Assembly: GCA_964546815.1 (NCBI GenBank)
Contig: CAZJLR010000023.1
Coordinates: 1 to 64,000 of the forward strand
DNA from: JAIEPM01 sp964546815
GTDB taxonomy: Bacteria > Cyanobacteriota > Vampirovibrionia > Obscuribacterales > Obscuribacteraceae
Direction: 5' to 3'
DNA: 64,000 nt
The translations under genes were made by a program, and so were the position numbers. Below the pieces are notes generated by a model. The model saw nothing but the letters and a program-made list of their open reading frames with translations, had not been told where the DNA came from and searched no databases. This document shows, piece by piece, positions 1 to 8,608 of this stretch. Position 1 is the stretch's first letter. Every line of letters starts with the position of its first letter.

Positions 1-30
1 CGCTTAGACAGGTTCGCTCTATAAAATTGC

Positions 31-57
31 GGGCGACGCATGGCGTCGCCCCTACAA
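31..57. repeat. dispersed hairpin repeat, copy 1
   Basis: Left arm GGGCGACGC (31-39), 3-nt loop ATG, right arm GCGTCGCCC (43-51), followed by CTACAAAT. This is a perfect 9-bp stem. The right arm carries the stop codon (TAG on the minus strand, 54-52) of the rhodanese gene that ends here. Related copies lie at 6219, 35188, 35562 and 51216. Confidence 0.85.
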
Positions 58-930
58 ATCGCGTTCCCCAGCGCCACTTGCCACAGGAAGCAGAGGGTCT
101 GCACTCCATTCCATCATTGAACCATCGTAAACAGGCACCACAGTACCTGCGTAGATTTCCATCAGCAAAGCCACAGTGCAGGCTCTCACTCCCACTTCAC
201 AGAATGCAACTACATTGCGCTGCTCTTCCTGATTTTCAAGGACAAGCTTTTTTAGTCTTTCGCCACCAACAAATGTTCCATCATCGTTGAATACTGATGC
301 AAACGGCACGAGTTTAGAGTCTGGCAAAGTGCCCATGCGAGGCATATAGCGGTACTCACCACCGGCATACTCCCTGGGCGTGCGAGTATCAATCAAAAGT
401 AAACTAGAGTCATTTGCCATCAGGTTTTTCAATCCATCAATAAGCACGCGACGCCGCTCATCCTTAGACACAAAAAATTCAGAGTTGCGGATCGGAGAAT
501 GGTCAACGTCAGTTTGTGTAATTTGCTCGCCGAGCATTTTCCACAAACGAAATCCACCATTTAAAATGCGCACGTCTTTCGCGCCATAGTAAAGCAGCAT
601 CCAGGCAACTCGCCCTTCGCGTCCCTTTGATTTGACACCATCTGCATAAACCACAATGGGCTTTTCATTTGCAAAACCAAACTCGCTCAACCTTCGTGAC
701 ACGGTCGCGTCATCGGCGTCGAACAAGCGCCCCCAATAACCAGGCTCATCAAGCTCTTTGTTCAAACCTGCCGGAGGCTTGGCGCACCATTCCTCCCATT
801 GAAGATGAACCGCTCCCCTAATATGTCCCTCGTTGAATTCTTCAGCTGGGCGAGTATCTACAATACTGATCGGCAGCTTGCTATCAATGAGTTCTTTGAA
901 TTCAGTAGGACTTATCAAACTTATTGTCAT
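52..930 (-). CDS. tandem-domain rhodanese (sulfurtransferase family)
   Basis: A 292-residue protein with two rhodanese-like domains. The N-terminal one (about residues 5-135) has the VDTRPAEEF and GHIRGAVHL signatures but carries Asp in the loop YADGVKSKGR where the catalytic Cys would be, so it looks inactive, as is usual for tandem rhodaneses. The C-terminal domain has LLLIDTRTPREY and a CEVGVR active loop (Cys about 244), expected to carry the persulfide in thiosulfate or mercaptopyruvate sulfur transfer. No signal peptide, so probably cytoplasmic. I chose the ATG at 930; an in-frame TTG at 945 would add five residues and neither has a clear Shine-Dalgarno. The stop codon lies inside a dispersed hairpin repeat. 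The donor substrate cannot be told. Confidence 0.9.
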   Translation of the reverse strand: MTISLISPTEFKELIDSKLPISIVDTRPAEEFNEGHIRGAVHLQWEEWCAKPPAGLNKELDEPGYWGRLFDADDATVSRRLSEFGFANEKPIVVYADGVKSKGREGRVAWMLLYYGAKDVRILNGGFRLWKMLGEQITQTDVDHSPIRNSEFFVSKDERRRVLIDGLKNLMANDSSLLLIDTRTPREYAGGEYRYMPRMGTLPDSKLVPFASVFNDDGTFVGGERLKKLVLENQEEQRNVVAFCEVGVRACTVALLMEIYAGTVVPVYDGSMMEWSADPLLPVASGAGERDL

Positions 931-1017
931 TGCGAAAATCAACAATTGGCAGGGGTTACGTTAGTAGTATATTCCCGCGATTTTTGAACATTCGACTTCG
1001 ACCCAAGAGCCTAATTC

Positions 1018-1671
1018 TTAATTCTCAGATAAAGGTTCATGCCAGACCGCGTCCACCTTCCAATTAATAGAGTTAATAGCCTGCATAGCCCCGTCGCAAT
1101 GAGTTCTAAACTTGTTCGATGGTGCCTGGAACAGAATCTCTTGCATATAGGTGCCGGTCTTTTCTGCTTCAAAAAACAGATGCTTTACAGTCACAGCAGA
1201 CTCTGGATAAGATCCTTCAATCACTAATACTCGCTTGCCATTGATGTTTGTAGTATGCGCCAGAGACGTTAGGAAAGTCGCTTTACTTGCTTTGTCGCGA
1301 ATAATCTCTGCTAGTGACTGCAGTGCGTCGCTGGTTAACTGATGAGAAGGCAGCGCGAGTAAATTGGCAAAACGCAAAGCAGCAGCTTCCGAAACTTTTT
1401 GTTCGCGGCAAAATACAACGAGTTGGCAATCAGGATTTGAATGCGGATGAAAAACCTGCACACTGGGAGCCAGATCATATTCAGAATCTGCAGTCCAGTT
1501 CATAGGAATACACATCGAGTTAATTTTCCCCATATCAATCACGCCGAGCTGAGCTGTGCCTGTCCAATTCATCAATTGATGAAGCGAGTCCACTTTATTT
1601 TGATTGACGCTATTACAAACGGCAGAGATTGTTTCGTTTAGCTGCGCAGGCATCATGCTTTGGTTTTCCAT
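1018..1671 (-). CDS. hypothetical protein
   Basis: Encodes about 217 residues with no motif I recognise. There is no signal peptide or membrane segment. The composition is soluble, with scattered cysteines, a FCREQK stretch near the middle and an EGSYPESAV turn later. Start chosen at the ATG at 1671 because GAGGG lies nine bases upstream; the ATG at 1680 would abut GAGGG with no spacing. It lies between the rhodanese and the OmpA-type gene on the same strand, but with gaps of roughly 90 and 230 bases it need not share a transcript with either. Function unknown; coding status is supported by length and protein-like composition. Confidence 0.7.
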   Translation of the reverse strand: MENQSMMPAQLNETISAVCNSVNQNKVDSLHQLMNWTGTAQLGVIDMGKINSMCIPMNWTADSEYDLAPSVQVFHPHSNPDCQLVVFCREQKVSEAAALRFANLLALPSHQLTSDALQSLAEIIRDKASKATFLTSLAHTTNINGKRVLVIEGSYPESAVTVKHLFFEAEKTGTYMQEILFQAPSNKFRTHCDGAMQAINSINWKVDAVWHEPLSEN

Positions 1672-1835
1672 TTGATTCATCCCTCATATACGCATGTGAA
1701 ATCACAGCAAGCCCACCGCAGCCTGCGGATTGACCGTGCTTGTGCCGATTGGTAAATAGCTTCCTTATGCCAATAATATGCTCTAAGTTTGTGCAAAGAT
1801 TGAGCAAAAGACTCAAGTTTCTCCAAAAGCCAAAA

Positions 1836-1858
1836 TGCCGCTTGGGGGAAAGCGGCAT
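1836..1858 (-). terminator. candidate intrinsic terminator after OmpA-type gene
   Basis: Inverted repeat TGCCGCTT / AAGCGGCA with a six-base loop, about 40 bases beyond the stop of the OmpA-type gene at 1898. Read on the minus strand it is followed by TTTTGGCTTTTGG, a broken U-tract. The stem is convincing; termination activity is inferred. Confidence 0.55.
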
Positions 1859-1897
1859 TAAGGAACTTATCGAGTGTGCTTCGGGGTTTAAACTCAG

Positions 1898-2647
1898 TTA
1901 CTCACAAGTATTTACGTATACTTCCACGCGACGATTCTTAGCGCGACCCTGGGGATAGTCGGTGCCGTCGTTGTATGTGTTAGCCGCGACAGGGTGGCTT
2001 TTACCGTACCCCTTAATCGTCGCAGCGTCGCTCAGGAAGCCGTGCCCCACCAGCCAGTCTCGCACTGTTTGAGCGCGCTGTTCACTCAAAGTCTGATTGT
2101 ATTCATCGGTGCCGATTGCATCAGTGTGCCCCTCAATAATCACAGGGTGAGCACCAAATTTCTGCAACATCGGCCCAAGAACTCGCAGCACTTTTTCTGC
2201 ATTGGCTGTCAATGATGACTTGTCGAAGTCAAATAACATATCGGCGCCGATGGTCAAATAATGCTTGCAGCCTTCATCTCTGCTTGTGATCGAATTTGCA
2301 GCATCACTAGCAGACAGTGGCTTTTCATCAGCAGCGCCACCAAGAGCCATCTTCACATTGCCCTTAGCTGCTGGCATGCGACTTGCATTCAGCTTCGGCT
2401 GCGAGACAGAGAGGTCTTTGTCCTTAATTACCGGCGCCCGCCAACTTGAATAATCTGTGATCCAATCAGTATGAACTGTGCCATTCATCTCTTCCCATTC
2501 GTGTTTAACCTGTGGATAGAGCTTTCCACCAGATTGCTCATATCTTTGCCCATCGACCACAACGATGTCGCCTGCAAAACAAGCAGACGTGGGCAAAACT
2601 AACATTGCCAAAGAAAAAATTGCCGCCAGGCCTTTGATTTTGGGCAT
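1898..2647 (-). CDS. OmpA-family peptidoglycan-binding protein
   Basis: A 249-residue exported protein. Residues 1-25 are a signal peptide ending in a small-residue SACFAG region; the Cys suggests a possible lipoprotein, although the spacing is not a textbook lipobox. After a poorly conserved middle region, the C-terminal ~115 residues form an OmpA-like domain: LFDFDKSSLTANAEKVL, IIEGHTDAIGTDEYNQTLSEQ (partial quote of the hallmark) and GRAKNRRVEV. In this family the domain binds meso-diaminopimelate in peptidoglycan and anchors the outer membrane to the wall. AGAGGA sits just upstream of the ATG at 2647. No beta-barrel is present, so it is closer to Pal-type or stand-alone OmpA_C proteins than to OmpA itself. 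Confidence 0.9.
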   Translation of the reverse strand: MPKIKGLAAIFSLAMLVLPTSACFAGDIVVVDGQRYEQSGGKLYPQVKHEWEEMNGTVHTDWITDYSSWRAPVIKDKDLSVSQPKLNASRMPAAKGNVKMALGGAADEKPLSASDAANSITSRDEGCKHYLTIGADMLFDFDKSSLTANAEKVLRVLGPMLQKFGAHPVIIEGHTDAIGTDEYNQTLSEQRAQTVRDWLVGHGFLSDAATIKGYGKSHPVAANTYNDGTDYPQGRAKNRRVEVYVNTCE

Positions 2648-2725
2648 TTCGATTCCTCTTTAATTACCCTCACCTCTTGGATGACTGCAAATGGCAGGGA
2701 ATTAGGAGGCAATTTTGCAGCCCAA

Positions 2726-2814
2726 AACCGTAATCTCCGTATTGAACAAGGACGAGGCGTCCGTTAAGTTCGTCTAATACAACTGCTCATCTTGCTGGGA
2801 CACGGATTACGGTT
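2726..2814 (+). promoter_or_regulatory. structured leader candidate before HExxH gene
   Basis: AACCGTAAT (2726-2734) and ATTACGGTT (2806-2814) are exact inverted arms 71 bases apart. They enclose a smaller hairpin GGACG-AGG-CGTCC near 2750-2762. The outer right arm ends eight bases before the GTG start at 2823. This could be a folded leader or a protein-binding pair; no known riboswitch was recognised. Confidence 0.3.
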
Positions 2815-2822
2815 GGCTGCTG

Positions 2823-4061
2823 GTGGACTTAAACGATAAAACAACCTTGAATACTCGCAACGCGAGGCAAGAAGCAGGCAGTATCGACTGGTCTGAGTCT
2901 GCGGCTGATTTGCTTTCACCGGGACTGGCCGGAGTGAGCGCGCGAGTGGCTACATTAGGAGCTAAAGGTGAATTGCACCTGGACGTCGGCGGGATGAAAC
3001 GGCAATTAGGGCAAATTGATAGTCCCGTAGCCAAAGAACTCGTGAAACGAATCGACAACATGCAGTCGGAAGGGTGGCAATTCCTGAAGGCAGCTCCCGA
3101 AGCTCATGCAGGTATTTACCAGCAAAACATGCGCCGTGTATTCTTCCAGCAACAAGGGTCAATGCTCAGTCACGCCCTTGGTGCTGATCTGAATCCTATA
3201 AAACAGACGACGCCAATTTTGGCTCATGAAGTCGCGCACCATAACGGCGTGCTGTTTTACGGTACTGAAGGTTTCAGCCAAAGAGACCAGGCGATAATGA
3301 ACCTTAGAAAAATCGAGGCAGAGACAACCTCGATGCTTTCCGAAACTCATATTGCGGACAAACTTGGAGTTAAAGACAATCGTCCGTGGAACGTCAGTAC
3401 AGAAGCGCGGCGCGCAGCTATTCAATCAGGCGAATTAGGACAGTATATTATTGACACCCATGGCAGCAAGTACTTCAAAGTGAGCCCCGACCCACAGTGG
3501 GTCAAAACACATGTCAACGATTTCATCGACACCACCTATGGTGGCAACATGATTGACAAAGCTACAGGCAAAGTAAGAGCATTTGATCTCAACGCCGGTT
3601 ATGGCAGAAATATCGCAGCGCTAGAATTTGACAAAGACGCAAAATTCGCCTGGAGAGCTCACGATTTTGTAGGGGAAAGAATTAAATATCCAGACGCTGA
3701 CTTACGTTCAGAACTAGGCAAAACAATTCGAGCAGGCGAAAGCAAATCGATGTCTCAGGCTGCCCATATCAGCAAAGGTCTGGCAGGATTTGGTTTTTTG
3801 CTTGCTGTAAACGACATTCCTGGCGCGTTCGAAAACGGCATGGGTTCTGGAGTCGGACGCCTGGCAAAAGTAGGCGTTGATTTCGCGGGCTATTCAGCTG
3901 GGGCAAGTGCCGCAAATTCTCTTATGGCAAAAGCCGGTGATTTGGCGTTGCATTATCCTAAATTCGGAACAGCTGCGGTTTTGATTGCAGGATTTGCCGG
4001 CGCGTATTTGGCTGACAAAGCAATCGGCAAGAATGTTGAGAAAGCTGTGGCGGGGAATTAG
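2823..4061 (+). CDS. HExxH zincin-like protein, paralogue A
   Basis: A 412-residue protein, apparently starting at GTG (2823). Around residues 137-142 it has AHEVAHHNG, an HExxH zinc-site pattern followed by a further His. About 35 residues on, the Glu-rich EAETTSMLSETHIADKLG stretch could supply a third ligand, as in gluzincins. There is no signal peptide; hydrophobic stretches near residues 320-335 and 385-400 (GTAAVLIAGFAGAYLA) suggest C-terminal membrane association. The 5009 gene has the same layout and a matching HEMTHH site, so the two look like distant paralogues. Its stop codon overlaps that of the convergent gene at 4058. Zinc binding and proteolysis are inferred from the motif alone. 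Confidence 0.75.
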   Translation: MDLNDKTTLNTRNARQEAGSIDWSESAADLLSPGLAGVSARVATLGAKGELHLDVGGMKRQLGQIDSPVAKELVKRIDNMQSEGWQFLKAAPEAHAGIYQQNMRRVFFQQQGSMLSHALGADLNPIKQTTPILAHEVAHHNGVLFYGTEGFSQRDQAIMNLRKIEAETTSMLSETHIADKLGVKDNRPWNVSTEARRAAIQSGELGQYIIDTHGSKYFKVSPDPQWVKTHVNDFIDTTYGGNMIDKATGKVRAFDLNAGYGRNIAALEFDKDAKFAWRAHDFVGERIKYPDADLRSELGKTIRAGESKSMSQAAHISKGLAGFGFLLAVNDIPGAFENGMGSGVGRLAKVGVDFAGYSAGASAANSLMAKAGDLALHYPKFGTAAVLIAGFAGAYLADKAIGKNVEKAVAGN

Positions 4062-4810
4062 AAGATCCCGCCGCTGCGGCGGATTTCTCGGATGCCCATG
4101 TAGAGGTTTTCGACGGGGCGCTTGGCTTTTTCATAGAGATAGAGAGGGTTGAAATCGGATAATGGTTCGCCCTTGCTGTTGAATAGCTGATCATTTACAA
4201 CGCTGCTATCCTTTTTGCTACGAGTGAGCGCTTCATACAAAGTGCCATCCTCTCTGAATGTGTATGAGGTGTGGTCTTTATCACGTCCGGTTTCTGAAGC
4301 TTCGGCAAGTTTGCCGTCCTTGTTGAACTTCGCTTCAAATACGCTTTCGTAATCCGCAGTTTTGACGTTTAGATAGCTCGGCGAACTACCGTCGTCCTTA
4401 AAGCCAATGCCAACTCTTTTGTATTTGCTGGCAGCCATCGCCTCTCTGCTATCGGCACTCAAAAATTCCTGGCTGAGCCGCACTCCGCCTTGATTTTGGT
4501 ATACGTCCAATTCCTTGAGCTTGCCATCAGCGGAGTCATGAGTCACATAGGTATAGTAGTCATTTTTCTCTACCTTCCAGCCTTTGTTTTGCAGTGACTT
4601 CACGTCTTCAGTAGAATTCAACTTAGCAGGAGCCTGATTGTCCTTGTCACCCATGGCTTTCCAGACACTTGCCTCGGCTTCCACTTTTGTCTGGGCCATG
4701 GCTGGACGTGACTCTTCCAAAAACGCCTTGGAATTGTCGTGAACCAATTGCTCAACCATTTTACCCTTGACGCTGTTGTTGCCTTCGTTAAGCTCTGCTT
4801 GATCTGCCAT
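4058..4810 (-). CDS. hypothetical protein between two HExxH genes
   Basis: About 250 residues, starting at ATG 4810, which has GGGAGA nine bases upstream; an upstream in-frame ATG at 4861 lacks such a site. The protein is acidic and hydrophilic, with no signal peptide or membrane segment. The middle part contains short Lys/Asp/Gly turns (KFNKDGKLAEASETG, FREDGTLYEALTRS) of the kind found in beta-hairpin repeat proteins that pair 'xDGxLxE' strands (MORN/YD-like), but too few to assign a family. It is convergent with paralogue A (the two stop codons share four bases) and divergent from paralogue B. Function unknown. Confidence 0.7.
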   Translation of the reverse strand: MADQAELNEGNNSVKGKMVEQLVHDNSKAFLEESRPAMAQTKVEAEASVWKAMGDKDNQAPAKLNSTEDVKSLQNKGWKVEKNDYYTYVTHDSADGKLKELDVYQNQGGVRLSQEFLSADSREAMAASKYKRVGIGFKDDGSSPSYLNVKTADYESVFEAKFNKDGKLAEASETGRDKDHTSYTFREDGTLYEALTRSKKDSSVVNDQLFNSKGEPLSDFNPLYLYEKAKRPVENLYMGIREIRRSGGIF

Positions 4811-5008
4811 ACCGCTGTTCTCCCAACCCAACGAAAACATCATAGAGAAAGCAGCGTGCAAGACACGTGCAAATTCAAATCACTGCCTAAAGCCACAGAT
4901 TAAACTCGCAATTCCACCGCACGGTGGGACTTTTGGGAGAAACCGGGGTTGCAAGACCACCTGAAACTGCTATTTATTGAACCAGGTTGAAAGGGCCAAA
5001 CAGTCTCA

Positions 5009-6223
5009 ATGCCCAATTATTTCAAAATAGCTGAAGCTAGCGCAGAAACTCTCGCCGAAACCAAGGTGGGTGCAAAGCTTGTCGAAGAAGCGCTGAGCCT
5101 GCTGAAAGGTGCAGCCAGTCATGATGGCGAGGCAGTGCTGGGCAGCAAACTGGCATTGTTCAAAGCTCCAGCAGCCGCAGCCATGCCGGGGCGTTCATTA
5201 AAAGCAATCGTTAGCGGCTTTCCTGAAGAAATTCCAGAGACACTTGTAGCATCATCAAGCCTTTCACATGAATTAGGGAAATTGGGCACGGTACTAAATC
5301 CCGCCACAGACAAGAAAGTCACGCTGGGCATGCGCAAGCTCTCAGAGAATTGGGCAACAGTAGAACAATTTCCGGGCTCTAGTGTAAGCGTTCGCTCCGC
5401 AAGCGGAGAAATGGCTATGCCTTCAGTATTTTTGAGCCCAGCGCAACCTCGCTCGGCCGGCATTGCCGAATGGTTGGACGGAACGGTTAACATGGGCAGA
5501 GCTGCATTTCGCAAACCATTCAACGCCGAGACAGCTGGAATAGCTGTGCACGAAATGACTCATCACGAACAAGCATTTTTGAGCGTTGGTCTGGCGGCAG
5601 ACAAACTAGGCATCAGCACAGCGGCTGCTAATCCCGCACAAATTCAAAGAATAATGAGTGACGTAAAACGCTTCAACATCGGCTTGAGTGAAACTCAGGT
5701 GCAAAATTTCCTTGAATTCAGAGCCGGCAGACAACTAAGTTCTGAAGGATCTTTGAGAGCAGAAAAGTTGCTAAGTTCCAACCAGGAATTATTCGACTTA
5801 CCGTTTTCACATCAGGGTCTCACTCGGCAGTTACGTGAGATAGACCGCTTTCAAACGATGCTCGCAAGTGGCTTTGAAAGCGAGGAAGCAAAAGGCGTGC
5901 TGAAACAGTTTGCAGATCCTAGAGAACGCGCACTTACCTTGCAGAGAATCTTCGGGCATGAAGCCAAAGAGCAGGCACAAATGATTGCAGCGCAAATTCC
6001 ATCTAGCGCCCTGAAGGGCACTCTCGGAACAAAGCAATACGAACAGCTAGGCAGCATCTTCCAACGCTCGCTGGCAAGAGCTGAAGGCAACACTCTGCAA
6101 AATAAAATGATCTGGGAAGCAGTCTACACAGATGCATTGCACGAAAGAGAAGCACGCTTCAATCAATACATCGCACAACAAGTGCTATCAGATCATCTAG
6201 CCAGCAAAGCCCTTCACCTGTAG
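5009..6223 (+). CDS. HExxH zincin-like protein, paralogue B
   Basis: A 404-residue protein without a signal peptide. Near residues 176-183 it has VHEMTHHEQ, an HExxH pattern with an extra His, matching the AHEVAHHNG site of the 2823 gene. Downstream, FLEFRAGRQL and other Glu-containing helices may hold a third ligand. The rest is helical and Ala/Leu-rich. AAAGGG lies 13 bases before the ATG, slightly long. The gene ends in CTG-TAG where the TAG belongs to the left arm of a 14-bp perfect hairpin repeat. Zinc-dependent hydrolase activity is plausible but unproven; the pair could be toxin-like or housekeeping peptidases. Confidence 0.75.
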   Translation: MPNYFKIAEASAETLAETKVGAKLVEEALSLLKGAASHDGEAVLGSKLALFKAPAAAAMPGRSLKAIVSGFPEEIPETLVASSSLSHELGKLGTVLNPATDKKVTLGMRKLSENWATVEQFPGSSVSVRSASGEMAMPSVFLSPAQPRSAGIAEWLDGTVNMGRAAFRKPFNAETAGIAVHEMTHHEQAFLSVGLAADKLGISTAAANPAQIQRIMSDVKRFNIGLSETQVQNFLEFRAGRQLSSEGSLRAEKLLSSNQELFDLPFSHQGLTRQLREIDRFQTMLASGFESEEAKGVLKQFADPRERALTLQRIFGHEAKEQAQMIAAQIPSSALKGTLGTKQYEQLGSIFQRSLARAEGNTLQNKMIWEAVYTDALHEREARFNQYIAQQVLSDHLASKALHL

Positions 6224-6249
6224 GGGCGACTCATGGAGTCGCCCCTACA
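6219..6249. repeat. dispersed hairpin repeat, copy 2
   Basis: TGTAGGGGCGACTC, loop ATG, GAGTCGCCCCTACA: a perfect 14-bp stem. Compared with copies at 31 and 35562, the stem pair G-C has become T-A (GACGC/GCGTC to GACTC/GAGTC), a compensatory change that argues the hairpin itself is maintained. The left arm supplies the TAG stop of the gene ending at 6223. Confidence 0.9.
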
Positions 6250-6277
6250 AATCCTCTAGCCATGCGTCACCCGTACC

Positions 6278-7564
6278 TTATGTCTTGGGTTTAGGATTGA
6301 TGAACCATATGTTGATTGAATAGATTGCCAGGGCGATCGCGAAGGTGACGAAGGGTTGAACAGGCAAGAAGAAAAACAGTTGCTTGCCGATGAAAAACAA
6401 CCAGCTTAAAAACGGGTAGATCAGCAAAACATTTCGCAGTCGCTGCTTCCTAATATCCATAACAGTTTCGCCTGGCTCCAGACAACTGGAATATAGAAAG
6501 ATTCCGGCAATTGCCATGCAAACATAATCTTGCGTATGAGTGTGGACGCTGAAAATGATCATTGAAAGAGTAGACAAAGCAGCGCAAATTTCAAACGCCC
6601 AGGCTGTTCGTTTCTCAAGATTTGGATAAGACTTGAACCACATAAAGCCCACCGCAAAAACGCTGGCAATGAAGGCTAAACCGGCAGTTATGCGACCGAA
6701 AGAAGTGTCGGTGTTGTTAGTAATAGCTACTATCATTCCGCGAATGTTTTGCATCATCTCAGGTTCTACGCCGCTAAATTTCTGCGTGGTTTCTGCATGC
6801 AACAACACACGAACCCAGTCAACTACGTTATCTGCACCCACAACCAAAACACTCAAAAGACATACAAGCAAACCGGCTATTGCAGCCCCTGCCAGATAAC
6901 GCCAACGTCCCAGAACAAAACCGATAATCATGACAGTTGGCAAATATTGCACTTTCACCATCAGCAGCGCCGACGCCAAACCAGCAGCAAAATATTTCTT
7001 GGACTTCAACAACGAAAAAAATATAGTTAAGCCTGGTACCAGCAATACGCCATTATTGCCGAGCCGCAACGCAATCCACGCAGGAAAAGAAGCCAATACA
7101 GAGATGACTGCGAAAGCACGCCTGAATGTTGTGGAAAAATCTGGACGTGATTTGCACAGCTCAAAAATTGCCCATATCAGCGCTGCCAGAGCCACAGCGC
7201 AGAAAAGCTCCCAGGCCCCAGCAAGACTCAGGAATGCCAACGGAATACAACAAACAAAAAATATTGGCGGAGCCTGCAGATAGAACGGCAGCTCAGGAAC
7301 AATTGGCGCGAGAGTTTTTTTCATCAACTCTGCTTGCACATTATAATCGTAAATCTTGACAGACTTTCCTTGCAAGCCAAGTATGCCGCCATCATATAAA
7401 TTGACGAAGTCACTCACATATGGATGCCCGCCCATTACTCGCGCAAAAAGAGTGCCTTCATTTAGCCAGCTGAAAAGAAGCACGTATCCATTTATAGTCC
7501 AGCACAACAGCGCCACAAAATAAGCAAACCACAGTCGCTTTTTGACGCCATCAGCAATCGCCAT
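6278..7564 (-). CDS. GT87-like membrane glycosyltransferase
   Basis: A 428-residue polytopic membrane protein with about ten hydrophobic segments. The early periplasmic loop SDFVNLYDGGILGLQGKS followed by KIYDY is typical of the GT87/DUF2029 family, polyprenyl-phosphate-mannose-dependent transferases where the loop Asp is catalytic. The ATG at 7564 has AGGA close upstream; a TTG at 7567 is less likely. It stands alone between the repeat at 6219 and the secreted protein at 7662, but fits with the glycan genes at 13-24 kb. It probably adds a sugar from a lipid donor on the outer face of the inner membrane; sugar and acceptor are unknown. Confidence 0.8.
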   Translation of the reverse strand: MAIADGVKKRLWFAYFVALLCWTINGYVLLFSWLNEGTLFARVMGGHPYVSDFVNLYDGGILGLQGKSVKIYDYNVQAELMKKTLAPIVPELPFYLQAPPIFFVCCIPLAFLSLAGAWELFCAVALAALIWAIFELCKSRPDFSTTFRRAFAVISVLASFPAWIALRLGNNGVLLVPGLTIFFSLLKSKKYFAAGLASALLMVKVQYLPTVMIIGFVLGRWRYLAGAAIAGLLVCLLSVLVVGADNVVDWVRVLLHAETTQKFSGVEPEMMQNIRGMIVAITNNTDTSFGRITAGLAFIASVFAVGFMWFKSYPNLEKRTAWAFEICAALSTLSMIIFSVHTHTQDYVCMAIAGIFLYSSCLEPGETVMDIRKQRLRNVLLIYPFLSWLFFIGKQLFFFLPVQPFVTFAIALAIYSINIWFINPKPKT

Positions 7565-7661
7565 CAATTCCTACCGATTTATCTTGTCTGCTGATTTTAC
7601 AGCACCAATAAAAGCAATCGATGATTGATGCGAAGTATGCCGCAAAAATTTCCTGCTAAAG

Positions 7662-8525
7662 CTATTGCTCAGCATTGTACCGTGCCCTATCTGCTGCTTC
7701 CTGCGCGCGATTGGCTTCGTTGCGCGCTTGCTGGGCATAGTCTTGAGCGTAAGCCGGTCCATTATATGTATTGCTGGCGGCTTGGTCTGCGGCTTCTCTT
7801 GCATAATTGGCGTGATATTGTGCGCTGGACGCGGCAGCCTGCCTAGCCCCCTTGTCGCTGCCTTCGCTCGCTCTGGCGGCATCCGACTCAGCTTGAGCGG
7901 CCTGGTCTCTTGCACGTTGAAGCATCGCTTCGGCTTGCCCGGTGATATTGGCATTGTTGGCTTGCTGTTCGGCAGAATTGCCGGAAGATCCCGAAGAACC
8001 GCCAAAACCACCGCCGCTGCCCGTTCCGCCACCAAAAAAGGTGCGCAAAAGTGCTTGCCTGGAAAACGGCGGCGGACCTGATTGCAATGGTTGTCGCATG
8101 CCACCGAATGGAGCAAAGGGACTCGCCCCGCCTGGCATCATGGCCATCGGGTTGCGCGAACCATAAGCACCCATGGGTGAACCGCCAAACCCCATCGGGG
8201 AAGTGGGCACCATGCCGGCTGCAGCGCCAGGCGACATCATGCCGGATGAACGGCCCATGTTGGAAGCCATTTGCCCGGTGTTCATCGTCGGAGAGACAGG
8301 CCCAGCAAAGTGAGCTGGGGTTTGAGCCCAGTTGGTGCTTTGCTCCACCTGATTGAGCATGCTATTTAAAGATGGCTTGTTAAAACCGCCAGAATTGTAG
8401 CCGGGGTTATAACTCGGGACATTATTTTGATAATTATTGGGGTAGTTAACATCCTGGCAAAAGGCCGGCACAGTCGAGGTTCCGCCGATTAACGCCATAA
8501 AGCTTGCAAGTGCCCATTTTCGCAT
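7662..8525 (-). CDS. secreted Gly/Pro/Ala-rich protein
   Basis: 287 residues. A signal peptide (about 1-24, cleaved near AFCQD) leads into an Asn/Tyr/Pro-rich stretch, a Met/Gly/Pro-rich middle with repeated GGSP/PMG turns, a short GGGTGSGGGFGGSSGSSGNS linker, and a C-terminal ~95 residues very rich in Ala, Glu, Arg and Gln that should form a long helix or coiled coil. AGGAGGA lies 11 bases before the ATG. The layout resembles exported structural or envelope-associated proteins rather than an enzyme. No family recognised. It is divergent from the kinase-like gene at 8609, sharing a ~80-base intergenic region. Confidence 0.75.
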   Translation of the reverse strand: MRKWALASFMALIGGTSTVPAFCQDVNYPNNYQNNVPSYNPGYNSGGFNKPSLNSMLNQVEQSTNWAQTPAHFAGPVSPTMNTGQMASNMGRSSGMMSPGAAAGMVPTSPMGFGGSPMGAYGSRNPMAMMPGGASPFAPFGGMRQPLQSGPPPFSRQALLRTFFGGGTGSGGGFGGSSGSSGNSAEQQANNANITGQAEAMLQRARDQAAQAESDAARASEGSDKGARQAAASSAQYHANYAREAADQAASNTYNGPAYAQDYAQQARNEANRAQEAADRARYNAEQ

Positions 8526-8608
8526 CTGGATATAGTCCTCCTGACACTTGATCGTACCCAGAAACGGCGAAATTCAACTCAAGGGGGTATGCTGAAGAGA
8601 ATTAGTTC

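Noticed and set aside
4811..4861. Longer start for the gene at 4058
   Set aside because: The internal ATG at 4810 has GGGAGA at proper spacing, while the upstream one does not.
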